A stretch of 64,000 nt of DNA, from the NCBI RefSeq assembly GCF_018866245.1, contig NZ_CP076458.1, positions 1,736,001-1,800,000 of the forward strand, given 5' to 3'. This DNA is from Novisyntrophococcus fermenticellae. Lineage in GTDB: Bacteria; Bacillota; Clostridia; Lachnospirales; Lachnospiraceae. A program made the position numbers and the translations under genes. Numbering within the stretch: position 1 is the first letter of the stretch; every line of letters begins with the position of its first letter. This document shows, piece after piece, positions 53,851 through 63,634 of the stretch. The notes under the pieces were generated by a model. The model was not told the origin of the DNA, made no database searches, and worked only from the letters and a program-made list of their open reading frames with translations.

Positions 53851-55014
53851 CTAAAAGGCCAAAAAGCTTTGCCAGACCTCACCCAGACAATGAAGATATC
53901 CTGCCTTTTCCACACTTGCCTCATAAAGCAGATTCACCTGTCCGATTTCTTTTCCTTCCAGCGTATAGACCGCCTTTCCTGCTACATCTCCCTTTTTTAC
54001 AGGTGCCTTTATATGTTCCGGAAGCTCAACCGCTTTTTCAATCTGATCAAGGGGTTTCCCTTCCGTATCAAGATAGCGGAATTCCCCTTCATATGTACAG
54101 CCCACCTGCTTCTCTGTACCCCCCTTTACGGTGATTTCGCCGGGATTCTCCTGATTCTCATCCACGTAAAGGTTACATATTCCAAATCCATAGTTCAACA
54201 TAGAGGCTGCATCAGCGAAGCGGACCTTGTAATCCGGTGCCCCCATTACTACAGATATCAGCTGTATCCCTCCCCGCTCTGCCACAGCAGATACACAGTA
54301 TTTAGCCAAACTGGTACTGCCTGTTTTTAATCCTACACACCCCTCATATCCACGAATCAATTTATTGGTATTGGACAAGGTAAACGGTTTTGTGCCCTGT
54401 TTAGTTACATGCGTGATGTCCTCCATCCAGATAGAGGAATAATTCAGAACCTGGGGATAGTGCGTGACTAGTTCACGAGACATCAATGCTACATCATGAG
54501 CCGTGGTATAATGATTCGTTGAGTCCGTCAAGCCACAGCAATCTTCAAAATTTGTGTCATTCATACCAAGTTCTTTTGCGCGTGTGTTCATCCGGGAGAC
54601 GAATTCCGCCTCACTGCCTGCGATGTGTTCGGCCATAGCCACTGATGCATCGTTTCCCGATGCTATGACGATACATTTAATCATCGTCTCAACCGTCTGC
54701 TGCTCCCCCTCCTCCAGAAACACCTGTGACCCACCCATACTTTTCGCATGAGCACTGGTAGTCACCTGATCTGTCAATTCCAGATTTCCTTTATCCAGTT
54801 CATCAAAGATCAATATCAGTGTCATAATCTTAGTGATACTGGCCGGACTTCTCTGCTCGTCTGCATTTTGCCCGTAAAGTATCTGCCCCGTACTGCTTTC
54901 CATCAGAATTACACTGGGCGATGCCAGTTCCAGATCTGCCTTCGCCGTTATGCTCATTGATGGTAGTATCATTGCCAGTGTCAGTAATACAATCAGGAAC
55001 TTTTTCATGTCCAC
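53851..55014 (-). CDS. D-alanyl-D-alanine carboxypeptidase (DacF/PBP5 type)
   Basis: The 387-residue protein has a signal peptide (FLIVLLTLAMILPSMSITAKA) and the three serine-transpeptidase motifs: SITK (residues near 60), SGN in VIASGNDASV and KTG in LKTGSTSLA. The C-terminal beta domain (about residues 280-370) is of the PBP5 type. It trims the terminal D-Ala of peptidoglycan stem peptides on the outside of the membrane. Sporulating clostridia have several paralogues (DacA, DacB, DacF); I cannot tell which this is. It lies 59 nt after cls. Confidence 0.93.
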   Translation of the reverse strand: MDMKKFLIVLLTLAMILPSMSITAKADLELASPSVILMESSTGQILYGQNADEQRSPASITKIMTLILIFDELDKGNLELTDQVTTSAHAKSMGGSQVFLEEGEQQTVETMIKCIVIASGNDASVAMAEHIAGSEAEFVSRMNTRAKELGMNDTNFEDCCGLTDSTNHYTTAHDVALMSRELVTHYPQVLNYSSIWMEDITHVTKQGTKPFTLSNTNKLIRGYEGCVGLKTGSTSLAKYCVSAVAERGGIQLISVVMGAPDYKVRFADAASMLNYGFGICNLYVDENQENPGEITVKGGTEKQVGCTYEGEFRYLDTEGKPLDQIEKAVELPEHIKAPVKKGDVAGKAVYTLEGKEIGQVNLLYEASVEKAGYLHCLGEVWQSFLAF

Positions 55015-55072
55015 TCCATTTATATTCTTTCTATCTCATTTTATGTAAGGCGGGAGTGGTTGATGATAAGTT

Positions 55073-56608
55073 TTATAACAAAGGTGCAATAAGGCGGAGT
55101 ATGCTTTGAGCTCCTCTTACCGGCAAACTGCGGTTTTTACAGAAGTCAAGAGTAATTTCACCGGAAACCTCCAATGTGTCCAGAAAATCCTTCTTTACCT
55201 GTGATACAGCTCTTGTGCGATACATCCAGACGCCACATTCAAAGTGTAAGTACAGGCTGCGGTAATCCAGATTAATGGTTCCCACTACAGCAACTTCATC
55301 ATCACTGACAAAGCTTTTAGAATGCAGAAATCCCGGTGAATACTGATAGATTCTGACCCCCGCCTCAAGCAGTTCCGCATAATAGGACTGCGTCAGCAAA
55401 AAAACAACCTTTTTATCCGGTATTCCCGGAGTTACAATCCTTACATCGACCCCGCGCTTGGAAGCAAGACACAATGCCTTCATAGTTTCATTATCTAAAA
55501 TTAAATATGGTGTGAATATATAGACATAATCCTTTGACTGTGAAATGATATTCAGATATACATGCTCCCCCACCGTTTCATTATCCATCGGAATATCACC
55601 ATAGGGCTGAACAAACCCATCATTTTCAAAGACATCCAGATGATAATTGTAGGGACGGAAGTATTCGAATTCACAGTCCATATTTGTTATCACGGACCAT
55701 ATCCGAAGAAACATCACAGTAAAATTCCATACTGCCTCTCCATACAGGTATATTCCAGAGTCCTTCCAGTGTCCGAACCGTTCCTTCTGGTTGATGTATT
55801 CATCCGCCAGATTCATCCCGCCTGTAAATGCAGTATGTCCGTCAATTACGGTTATTTTCCGATGATCCCGGTTGTTTAATATAAGATTCAGAACCGGGCG
55901 TACCGGATTAAATGCGGCACACTTAATTCCTTTGGCCTGCAGGCTCTTGTAATATCGCGGCGGCAGTGTAGTGATACAGCCAAAATCGTCATAAATCAGC
56001 CTCACATCTACCCCCCTGGAAGCTTTCTCAACCAGAATCTCCAGTACGGTATCCCACATATATCCCTCTGCAATAATAAAATACTCCAGAAAGATGTAAT
56101 GTTCCGCTTTTTTCAGTTCTTCTATGTATTTTTCAAACCAGTCTTCTCCGACCCGATAATATCCGGTTATTGTGTTCTGATACAAGGGGGAATCTGAGTA
56201 ATCCCTAAGATATACAGACTGTCCGGAAACAAGCGGATTCAGTTCTTTCAGTGCCGTCCTGTCCTCTTCCTTTTCCTTCAGGATATCCCCTTGGACATTC
56301 AGAACTCTTTCATATTCCAGATAGAACTTTTTTGCGAGTCTTGACTTCCCCATCACAACATATAATATGAGTCCTATGATTGGAAAGGACAAAATAACAA
56401 GGGTCCAGGTCAGTTTGTAGGAAGGATTCATCCTCTGGTTTACAAGTTTAAGTACAACTGCTATTGCAAGAATATTGATAATTACATCAAAGTATATATA
56501 ACGGTCGTTTAGAAAATATCCAATCCCCACAAACCACAGCAGCTGTAAAAATAACACAACGGCAACCAGAACAACCCTGTTGGAAATTAATCGAAAAAAC
56601 TTTTTCAT
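55073..56608 (-). CDS. cls: Cardiolipin synthase
   Basis: The 511-residue protein has two N-terminal membrane segments (residues about 10-70) and two phospholipase D motifs: DHRKITVIDGHTAFTGG (HKD-type with R) and FLHSKSFVSDDEVAVVGT. It joins two phosphatidylglycerol molecules to cardiolipin at the membrane. The length is normal for bacterial Cls. The start has a GGAG-type site. Confidence 0.93.
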   Translation of the reverse strand: MKKFFRLISNRVVLVAVVLFLQLLWFVGIGYFLNDRYIYFDVIINILAIAVVLKLVNQRMNPSYKLTWTLVILSFPIIGLILYVVMGKSRLAKKFYLEYERVLNVQGDILKEKEEDRTALKELNPLVSGQSVYLRDYSDSPLYQNTITGYYRVGEDWFEKYIEELKKAEHYIFLEYFIIAEGYMWDTVLEILVEKASRGVDVRLIYDDFGCITTLPPRYYKSLQAKGIKCAAFNPVRPVLNLILNNRDHRKITVIDGHTAFTGGMNLADEYINQKERFGHWKDSGIYLYGEAVWNFTVMFLRIWSVITNMDCEFEYFRPYNYHLDVFENDGFVQPYGDIPMDNETVGEHVYLNIISQSKDYVYIFTPYLILDNETMKALCLASKRGVDVRIVTPGIPDKKVVFLLTQSYYAELLEAGVRIYQYSPGFLHSKSFVSDDEVAVVGTINLDYRSLYLHFECGVWMYRTRAVSQVKKDFLDTLEVSGEITLDFCKNRSLPVRGAQSILRLIAPLL

Positions 56609-56650
56609 GTTTCACTCTCTCCTGAGGATTAAATCTATATATTCTGTGCG

Positions 56651-56692
56651 AAAAGAGGCCGCCACAAGTATATTGTCTTGCGGCAGCCTCCT
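56651..56692 (-). terminator. rpsU terminator
   Basis: GAGGCCGCCACAAG and CTTGCGGCAGCCTC (plus strand) form a GC-rich stem followed on the minus strand by TTTT. Confidence 0.8.
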
Positions 56693-56702
56693 AATCAGCA
56701 CA

Positions 56703-56879
56703 TTAATTATATTTACGCTTTCTCGCAGCTTCAGATTTCTTTTTACGACGAACGCTTGGTTTCTCGTAATGTTCTCTCTTGCGAATTTCCTGCTGAATGC
56801 CTGCTTTTGCACAGCTACGCTTGAATCTGCGTAAAGCGCTATCCAACGTCTCGTTCTCTTTTACGATTACATTTGACAT
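56703..56879 (-). CDS. rpsU: 30S ribosomal protein S21
   Basis: The 58-residue basic protein starts [20 protein letters not shown] and ends in an Arg/Lys-rich tail ([15 protein letters not shown]), the full S21 length. I chose ATG 56879; the longer open frame to 56927 has no ribosome binding site. It has its own promoter and terminator. Confidence 0.97.
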   Translation of the reverse strand: MSNVIVKENETLDSALRRFKRSCAKAGIQQEIRKREHYEKPSVRRKKKSEAARKRKYN

Positions 56880-56956
56880 AGACTCACACCTAACCTCCCT
56901 CCAGTTGTAGATTGTGCTTAAATACAACTGTTTGGGTATTTTTTTGCACTAGATTA

Positions 56957-56984
56957 ATTATAGCAGATATTTCAAATTCGTCAA
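56957..56984 (-). promoter_or_regulatory. rpsU promoter
   Basis: TTGACG (56984-56979) and TATAAT (56962-56957) on the minus strand are 16 nt apart. It lies between the alaS stop and rpsU. Confidence 0.75.
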
Positions 56985-57011
56985 CTCTTTTTTTTGATAA
57001 AGGCACTTAGC

Positions 57012-59651
57012 TCAATCAATCTGCTTTTTCAAAATTTCCGCTGCTTTTGCAATTGCATCTGGAATCTTAGAAGCATCCTTACCCCCTGCCTGTGCCATAT
57101 TGGGACGGCCGCCTCCGCCTCCGCCGACTACCGACGCGAGTTCCTTGATGAACTTTCCTGCATGAGCTCCTCTCTTCTGAGCTTCATCGGTCACCATGGC
57201 AAGCAGACTGACCTTGCCTTCTTTGGCTGACGCAAGAATCACAACCCCTTCGCCAAGCTTATCCTTTAACTGGTCTCCTAAATCGCGAAGGCCATTCATA
57301 TCCACATCGGAAACGGATACCGCAAGAAGTTTTATGCCGCTTACCTCCTGGATTTTATTCATGACATCCCCCATGGAGTTCTGTGCGATTTTACTCTTCA
57401 AAGATTCGTTTTCGCTGTTCAGAGTTTTTAACTCGGCCTGCATATGAGTGATCTTTTCGGCCACTTCCGAAGGATTACACTTCAGTTCTCTTGCAGCTTG
57501 ACCCAGCAATCCTTCCTGCTGCTTATAGTATGCGATAACACCGTTGCCTGTCAATGCCTCAATTCGACGGACACCTGCTGCAATTCCCGATTCTGAGATA
57601 ATCTTAAACAGTATAATCTCCCCGGTATTATGAACATGTGTACCGCCGCAGAGTTCCTTTGAAAAGTCTCCCATGGATACAACGCGGACGCTGTCCCCAT
57701 ATTTTTCACCAAACAGAGCCATGGCTCCCGATTTCTTTGCATCTTCAATTCCCATGATGTCGGTGCTTACTTCAAGCTGTGCCTGAATTTCCTGATTCAC
57801 CAGCTTTTCCACCTGGTCCAGCTCTTCCGCCGTCATAGCAGCAAAGTGTGCGAAGTCAAAACGCAGCCTGGTAGGTGTGACCAGAGAACCTTTCTGCTCT
57901 ACATGAGCGCCCAGAACCTTTTTCAAGGCTTTCTGCAAGAGATGCGTTGCACTGTGATTTTGCTCCGTTGCACGTCTGGCTTCCGTCGAAACTTCCAGAA
58001 CTGCAATGTCTGAAACAGAAATCATGCCGCTCTTCATAACGCCTACGTGTCCGTATTTTCCACCCAGAAGCTTGATGGTTTCTTCTACTTCAAAGATGCC
58101 ATTATCTGTTCTGATGGTACCACAGTCACCAATCTGTCCGCCCATGGTGGCGTAGAAGGGGGTTTCCTCTACAAAAATAGTGCCTTTCTGACCTTCCATC
58201 AATGCATCTGCCAAATCGGTCTCTGTCGTCAGAACTGTAACTCTGGATGTAAATGTCAGGTGAGCATAGCCCACAAATTTCGTTGTGACCGAAGGATCAA
58301 TCTGATCATAGACAGTAGCATCTGCTCCCATATAATTGGTTGTTTCACGGGCCAACCTGGCTCTGGTACGCTGCTCGTCCATAGATTTTCTGAAACCTTC
58401 TTCATCAATTCTGTAGTTCTTTTCTTCCAGAATTTCTTTCGTCAAATCCACAGGGAATCCATAGGTATCATACAATTTGAATGCATCTTCTCCACTTAAG
58501 GTGGTTGTTCCTTCGGCCGTCAGTTTTTCTTCCATCTCACTTAGAATACGCAGTCCCTGATCAATCGTCTTATGGAACTGTTTTTCCTCGTTATTTAATA
58601 CGTTAAAGATAAAATCCTTTTTCTCTTCCAATTCCGGATATCCATCCTTACTGCCCTGGATAACAGAGTCGCTGAGCTTTGCAAGAAACAGATGACTGAT
58701 TCCAAGAAGCCTGCCGTGTCTGGCCGCACGACGGATCAAACGGCGGAGTACATAGCCGCGTCCTTCATTCGTGGGCATGATTCCATCCGAAATCATAAAT
58801 GTTGCAGAACGGATGTGATCTGTAATCAGGCGGATGGACACATCTGTTTCACGGTCGGTACCATAAATCACTCCCGCAATTTCACAGACTTTGTTCCGCA
58901 GCGCCTCTATGGTATCCACATCGAAGAGAGAATCCACATCCTGAACAACGACAGCCAGGCGCTCCAGTCCCATCCCTGTATCAATGTTCTTTTGTTCTAA
59001 CTCCGTATAATTCCCTTCTCCATCATTGTTAAACTGTGTAAATACGTTATTCCAGACCTCCATATACCGATCACATTCACATCCAACTGTGCAGCCCGGC
59101 TCCCCACAGCCATACTTCTCTCCACGGTCGTAGTAAATCTCGGAGCAGGGGCCACAGGGACCGGATCCATGCTCCCAGAAATTATCCTCTTTTCCAAATC
59201 GGAAAATTCTTTCCGGCGCAAGGCCGATTTCCTTGTTCCATATATCAAATGCCTCATCGTCTTCCAGATACACGGAAGGATACAGCCTGTCCGGATCAAG
59301 GCCTACTACCTCCGTCAGAAATTCCCAGGACCATCGGATTGCTTCGTGTTTAAAATAGTCTCCAAAAGAAAAGTTCCCAAGCATCTCAAAAAAAGTTCCG
59401 TGACGTGCAGTCTTTCCAACATTTTCAATATCACCGGTCCTGATACACTTCTGGCAAGTGGTAACCCGGGTTCTCGGCGGTATCTCCGCTCCCGTAAAGT
59501 ATGGTTTCAGCGGAGCCATACCTGAATTAATCAACAATAAGCTTTTATCATTCTGCGGCACTAAAGAAAAACTCTTCATTGCCAGATGTCCTTTACTCTC
59601 AAAGAATTCCAGAAACATTCTTCTGAGATCATTCACGCCATATTTTTCCAC
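57012..59651 (-). CDS. alaS: Alanyl-tRNA synthetase
   Basis: The 879-residue protein has the class II core (RRMFLEFFESKGHLAMKSFS), the editing-domain zinc motif QNHSATHLLQKAL with later CGGTHVHNTGEI, and a C-terminal DHHA1 domain with GGGGGGRPNMAQAGG. It charges tRNA-Ala and clears Ser/Gly mischarging. The start is a GTG with AGGAGG 7 nt upstream. It lies 53 nt downstream of tyrS without a terminator or T-box of its own, so it may be transcribed from the Tyr T-box leader. Confidence 0.97.
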   Translation of the reverse strand: MEKYGVNDLRRMFLEFFESKGHLAMKSFSLVPQNDKSLLLINSGMAPLKPYFTGAEIPPRTRVTTCQKCIRTGDIENVGKTARHGTFFEMLGNFSFGDYFKHEAIRWSWEFLTEVVGLDPDRLYPSVYLEDDEAFDIWNKEIGLAPERIFRFGKEDNFWEHGSGPCGPCSEIYYDRGEKYGCGEPGCTVGCECDRYMEVWNNVFTQFNNDGEGNYTELEQKNIDTGMGLERLAVVVQDVDSLFDVDTIEALRNKVCEIAGVIYGTDRETDVSIRLITDHIRSATFMISDGIMPTNEGRGYVLRRLIRRAARHGRLLGISHLFLAKLSDSVIQGSKDGYPELEEKKDFIFNVLNNEEKQFHKTIDQGLRILSEMEEKLTAEGTTTLSGEDAFKLYDTYGFPVDLTKEILEEKNYRIDEEGFRKSMDEQRTRARLARETTNYMGADATVYDQIDPSVTTKFVGYAHLTFTSRVTVLTTETDLADALMEGQKGTIFVEETPFYATMGGQIGDCGTIRTDNGIFEVEETIKLLGGKYGHVGVMKSGMISVSDIAVLEVSTEARRATEQNHSATHLLQKALKKVLGAHVEQKGSLVTPTRLRFDFAHFAAMTAEELDQVEKLVNQEIQAQLEVSTDIMGIEDAKKSGAMALFGEKYGDSVRVVSMGDFSKELCGGTHVHNTGEIILFKIISESGIAAGVRRIEALTGNGVIAYYKQQEGLLGQAARELKCNPSEVAEKITHMQAELKTLNSENESLKSKIAQNSMGDVMNKIQEVSGIKLLAVSVSDVDMNGLRDLGDQLKDKLGEGVVILASAKEGKVSLLAMVTDEAQKRGAHAGKFIKELASVVGGGGGGRPNMAQAGGKDASKIPDAIAKAAEILKKQID

Positions 59652-59704
59652 GACTGTTCCTCCTAAAACTCGCTAAAAGCTACCATTCATGATATCACAA
59701 GTCC

Positions 59705-60931
59705 TTATCTGACGCAAACTTTTTTGTATTTCTTCTTACCTTTTCGTACAATGATGCCTTCCTCGCCAAAATCATCTCTGGTCAGAGTATATCTGATATC
59801 CACTACTTTTTCTCCATCCAGAGTTACGCCTCCCTGTTCAACCGCACGTCTTCCATCACTTCTGCTTGCAACCAGACCGGCTTTTTGAAGCAGTGTGATG
59901 ATATCTATACTGTTCTCATTAAAATCTTCGTCTGACAATTCTTCTGTCGGCATGTGTTCCGAATCTCCGCCGCCCGCAAACAATGCTTTGGATCCGCTTT
60001 CGGCCTTTTTCGCCTCGTCTTCGCCATGAACCAGACCCGTCAGTTCGTAAGCCAGAATCTCCTTTGCCTGATTTAACTGGCTGCCTTCCCAGTGATCCAT
60101 TTCATCAATCTGTTCAATAGGGAGAAACGTCAACATACGAAGACATTTTAAGACATCAGCGTCAGACACATTTCTCCAGTACTGATAAAAATCAAATGGA
60201 GAAGTTTTGTCCGGATCCAGCCAAACAGCACCGGACTGGGTTTTTCCCATCTTCTTTCCCTCAGAATTCAGCAGCAGCGTAATAGTCATAGCATAAGCAT
60301 CCTTACCCATCTTACGGCGAATCAATTCTGTTCCTCCCAGCATATTACTCCACTGGTCGTCACCTCCGAATTGCATATTACAGCCGTAGTTTTGGAATAA
60401 CTGGTAAAAATCAAAGCTCTGCATAATCATATAATTAAATTCCAGAAAACTTAAACCCTTTTCCATTCTCTGTTTATAGCATTCCGCTGTAAGCATACGG
60501 TTGACAGAAAAGTGAGGTCCTATATCCCGAAGAAACTCAATATAGTTTAAATTGGTCAGCCATTCGGCGTTATTGACAAGCTGTGCCTTCCCCTCAGAGA
60601 AATCTATAAACCGGCTCATCTGCTCTTTAAACCGGTCACAGTTATGCTGTATGGTTTCTACTGTCATCATCTGACGCATATCGCTTCTTCCGGAAGGATC
60701 TCCAATCATGCCGGTACCACCACCTAACAAGGCAATCGGCTTGTTTCCCGCCATCTGCAGGCGCTTCATAAGGCACAAAGCCATAAAGTGTCCAACATGA
60801 AGACTGTCTGCGGTTGGATCAAATCCGATATAAAATACTGCTTTCCCATTGTTCACTAATTCTTTGATTTCTTTTTCGTCCGTAACTTGGGCAATTAAGC
60901 CACGCTCGTTCAGTTCTTCATAAATTCCCAT
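59705..60931 (-). CDS. tyrS: Tyrosyl-tRNA synthetase
   Basis: The 408-residue class I enzyme has the HIGH-type motif HVGHFMAL (near residue 45), the KMSKS-type motif KMGKTQSG (near residue 230) and a C-terminal S4 domain (ASRSDGRRAVEQGGVTL). It charges tRNA-Tyr. AAAGGAGG lies 7 nt before the ATG. The leader is a T-box with a TAC specifier. A repeat of the palindromic family sits between the T-box terminator and the start codon. Confidence 0.97.
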   Translation of the reverse strand: MGIYEELNERGLIAQVTDEKEIKELVNNGKAVFYIGFDPTADSLHVGHFMALCLMKRLQMAGNKPIALLGGGTGMIGDPSGRSDMRQMMTVETIQHNCDRFKEQMSRFIDFSEGKAQLVNNAEWLTNLNYIEFLRDIGPHFSVNRMLTAECYKQRMEKGLSFLEFNYMIMQSFDFYQLFQNYGCNMQFGGDDQWSNMLGGTELIRRKMGKDAYAMTITLLLNSEGKKMGKTQSGAVWLDPDKTSPFDFYQYWRNVSDADVLKCLRMLTFLPIEQIDEMDHWEGSQLNQAKEILAYELTGLVHGEDEAKKAESGSKALFAGGGDSEHMPTEELSDEDFNENSIDIITLLQKAGLVASRSDGRRAVEQGGVTLDGEKVVDIRYTLTRDDFGEEGIIVRKGKKKYKKVCVR

Positions 60932-61018
60932 TCCTGTTATTCCTCCTTTTAATCATTGTTAATTTAGCAGATGTTTCTGTCTGTGAGGACGGGACGATAT
61001 ATTCTGCCCGGGAAAAAG

Positions 61019-61064
61019 TTTGCAAAATCCGCCACTGGCGGCTTTTCCTGCATACTTTGGCAGT
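61019..61064 (+). repeat. Palindromic intergenic repeat, copy C
   Basis: The core CCGCCACTGGCGG is followed by CTTTTCC, CATACTTTGGCAG and a run of A. It closely matches copy B in the same orientation. It lies in the untranslated leader of tyrS, just after the T-box terminator. Confidence 0.7.
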
Positions 61065-61365
61065 AAAAAGGCTTCCGTCCTCATAAATAGGACGAAAGCC
61101 TGAAGCTTCCGTGTTACCACCTAAATTCACAACTGCCTCGCGGCAGTCGTCTCAGCGGGTACTTCCGTGCTGTTGATGCTTCACCGGCATACCCTGACGC
61201 TTGTAACGTCCGTCAACACGTCGCAGCCTACGGGATTCAAAGATCTTTCAGTGCGCAGCTCCAAGAGGTATTCACTAAAAGTTCCACGTGCGCCTCTCAT
61301 CCTCCGGCAGCTTTCTGTCCGTTTACCCTTTCAGTTACTTGGTCTTATCTTCGCTTTTCATTATA
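61065..61365 (-). promoter_or_regulatory. T-box leader of tyrS (Tyr specifier)
   Basis: The minus strand has the T-box core AGGTGGTAACACGG (61122-61109), followed by a terminator with a 12-position stem (61100-61089 with 61081-61070) and a T-run. The specifier candidate TAC (61270-61268) lies in the context GTGAATACCTC of Stem I. The core and terminator are unambiguous. Confidence 0.94.
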
Positions 61366-61371
61366 TCAGCA

Positions 61372-61400
61372 AGTATACAAAAGAGCTTCCTGTTTGTCAA
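61372..61400 (-). promoter_or_regulatory. tyrS promoter
   Basis: TTGACA (61400-61395) and TATACT (61377-61372) on the minus strand are 17 nt apart, directly upstream of the T-box leader. Confidence 0.82.
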
Positions 61401-61425
61401 GCACCTATCGTAAAGAAAGTTGGGC

Positions 61426-61896
61426 TTATGCCTGATCCTCGATCAGATTCTGCCCATCTGCTGCAGATGTGGCAAGCTGGTCGCAACGTTCATTCATCTC
61501 ATGTCCATCATGCCCTTTTACCCAGTGAAACCGAACCTGATGAGGTGCTTTAGCTTTCAGAAGTCTCTGCCAGAGTTCAATATTCTTCACCGGCTCATTC
61601 TTCCCACGCTTCCAGCCCTTTTTTATCCATCCGTCAATCCAGTGCTGATTGAATGCATCTACTACGTATTTTGAATCCGAATATAACTCCACCTCACAGG
61701 GACGTGTCAGAGCCTCCAGACCCACGATAGCGGCCATTAACTCCATCCTGTTATTGGTTGTTTTGATATAGCCCTGTGAAAACTCCCGTTCATGAAGTAC
61801 TCCATTCTTATCGGTATATTGCAGAACACATCCATATCCGCCTGGTCCGTTCGGATTTCCTCTTGCAGCTCCATCTGTATATATATTTACTTTCAT
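61426..61896 (-). CDS. rnhA: Ribonuclease HI
   Basis: The 156-residue protein has the four acidic catalytic residues of RNase H: D in [15 protein letters not shown] in NRMELMAA, D in [12 protein letters not shown] and the C-terminal D in NERCDQLA, with HWVKGHDGH before it. It degrades RNA in RNA-DNA hybrids. The ATG at 61896 overlaps the stop of the upstream gene by one base (TGATG) and follows GGAAGGA. Confidence 0.95.
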   Translation of the reverse strand: MKVNIYTDGAARGNPNGPGGYGCVLQYTDKNGVLHEREFSQGYIKTTNNRMELMAAIVGLEALTRPCEVELYSDSKYVVDAFNQHWIDGWIKKGWKRGKNEPVKNIELWQRLLKAKAPHQVRFHWVKGHDGHEMNERCDQLATSAADGQNLIEDQA

Positions 61897-63596
61897 CAGT
61901 CTTTCCTTCCTTCCAGATTTCCCCATACACCCTTCGTCTCAAAGTCCTCTGCCGCCTCTCTGGCATCCTTTATAAGCCCTTTATCATAACCGATCATCTC
62001 CAGCAGTGCAATTGCATTTCTGCTGGTCGCTCTTCCCGGCATCAGAAGATAATTGAACTTCACATCATCTTTACAAATTTCTTCTTCAAAATGAAAATTT
62101 GTATAAATTTCTTCCAGTATATAGGATAATTCAATATCATGTGTCGCAGCAAATGACAACACATGCGGCTGATTCAGTGTATAAAGGATTCTGGAAGATG
62201 CTGCGATTCTCTCAATTGTATTGGTTCCTCTTAACACTTCATCCACGATGCAAAGCATAGGAGTTCCTTTTTTTGCCTCATCCAGTATCCGCTTGATGGA
62301 TTTAATTTCCACAATGTAATAGCTTTCTCCGCCCTGAAGATCATCCCGCAGTGCCATAGACGTCATCACTTTAAACATATTTGCATAATATGCTGAGGCC
62401 ACACAGGTATGAACCGTCTGTGCAAGAATGGCATTAACTGCGATATTTTTCAAAAAGGTGGATTTACCTGATGCATTGGAACCGGTAACCAGCGTTCCTC
62501 CTGATACCGAAATACTGTTGGCAACAGGATTGGATACAAGCGGATGGTACAGGTCTTTCACATCCATCGACACCTCGTGATCTGCCCGAAATTCAGGCAC
62601 TGTATAGAAGGGCAGGTACTCGCGGAAGGAAGCTATGGCTATGGCACTGTCCAGAATCCCGATTTGTTCGATCAGCTCTTCCACTTCCTTTTGATGGCCG
62701 TCATATTCGTTCAGGGCTCCATAAAACTGGATAAAATCCAATAGAAAAAAGCTATTGACATAGGAGGCCAGCAGGGCAATAAAATCCTCCATTCCCTTTT
62801 TATTTGTAAGCATTCTGGCCTTCTTTTTAATTCCTTTCATGGATACCGCATCCTGTTCAATCCGCTTCAGATAACCTTCAATCTCCGGAATCCTTAATTT
62901 CTTCAGCGGATCAGAGGCATATAAAATTCTGAGAATACAGGACAGACTTGCAAAATATGGCTCTATTGCCACACTGTCTTTCATATGAATAAAGACGTTA
63001 ACAGCAGTCACCGTCAGAAAGAATACCACACCAAACAATGGCTGTATAAACAGCGACACAATAGAAACCAAAGACAGTAAAGCCAATAAAATGTACTTTC
63101 CCCTGCCCTTACGCTCTACCTCACCGATGCGGTAAATATACTCTGTAATTGATATATCTTTTATCTTTCCAATTTTTGCAAAGATCTTCTGTAATGCAAC
63201 ACGTTCCGTCTCATGCGTACGAAAGAACTCCGCCAACCGTTCGCGTTCTTCAAGTGTTTCTCTGTCAAATCTGGGTAGTCTTAAGCTGGCATAAAGATAA
63301 TCCTCCCCACAGGATGACATCGTGTTATTCAAAAGAAGAAAAATGCTCTCCATATCCAAATCATTCCAAGTTGTATCATCAATATAGAATTGATCTTTAC
63401 GTATACGTTTCGCATATTGGGATATACTCTCCAACTCTTCATAACTATATTCCCGTTCGGGGAGTGTCCCCCATCCTTTCTGAATCTGCCTGAGCAAAAA
63501 GTGCTTACGGGCACGGTTATTCTGAACAAACGCATAAGCTGCTGCTACAAAGAGTATAATAAAGAAAATGATTATTAAGCCTGACTCTTCAGTCAT
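61896..63596 (-). CDS. Membrane-anchored MutS-like ATPase
   Basis: This protein of about 566 residues has an N-terminal membrane segment ([18 protein letters not shown]) and a pair of membrane segments near residues 175-215. The C-terminal MutS domain V has Walker [15 protein letters not shown], Walker [13 protein letters not shown] and the H-loop FAATHD. It lacks the mismatch-recognition domains I and II and the Smr domain of MutS2, so it is not a mismatch repair protein in the usual sense. I chose ATG 63596 (AGGAGG upstream). It is followed by rnhA with a TGATG overlap. The function is unknown. Confidence 0.85.
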   Translation of the reverse strand: MTEESGLIIIFFIILFVAAAYAFVQNNRARKHFLLRQIQKGWGTLPEREYSYEELESISQYAKRIRKDQFYIDDTTWNDLDMESIFLLLNNTMSSCGEDYLYASLRLPRFDRETLEERERLAEFFRTHETERVALQKIFAKIGKIKDISITEYIYRIGEVERKGRGKYILLALLSLVSIVSLFIQPLFGVVFFLTVTAVNVFIHMKDSVAIEPYFASLSCILRILYASDPLKKLRIPEIEGYLKRIEQDAVSMKGIKKKARMLTNKKGMEDFIALLASYVNSFFLLDFIQFYGALNEYDGHQKEVEELIEQIGILDSAIAIASFREYLPFYTVPEFRADHEVSMDVKDLYHPLVSNPVANSISVSGGTLVTGSNASGKSTFLKNIAVNAILAQTVHTCVASAYYANMFKVMTSMALRDDLQGGESYYIVEIKSIKRILDEAKKGTPMLCIVDEVLRGTNTIERIAASSRILYTLNQPHVLSFAATHDIELSYILEEIYTNFHFEEEICKDDVKFNYLLMPGRATSRNAIALLEMIGYDKGLIKDAREAAEDFETKGVWGNLEGRKD

Positions 63597-63634
63597 CCCA
63601 CCTACCTCCTGTCTGCACAATAGCATAACACATT

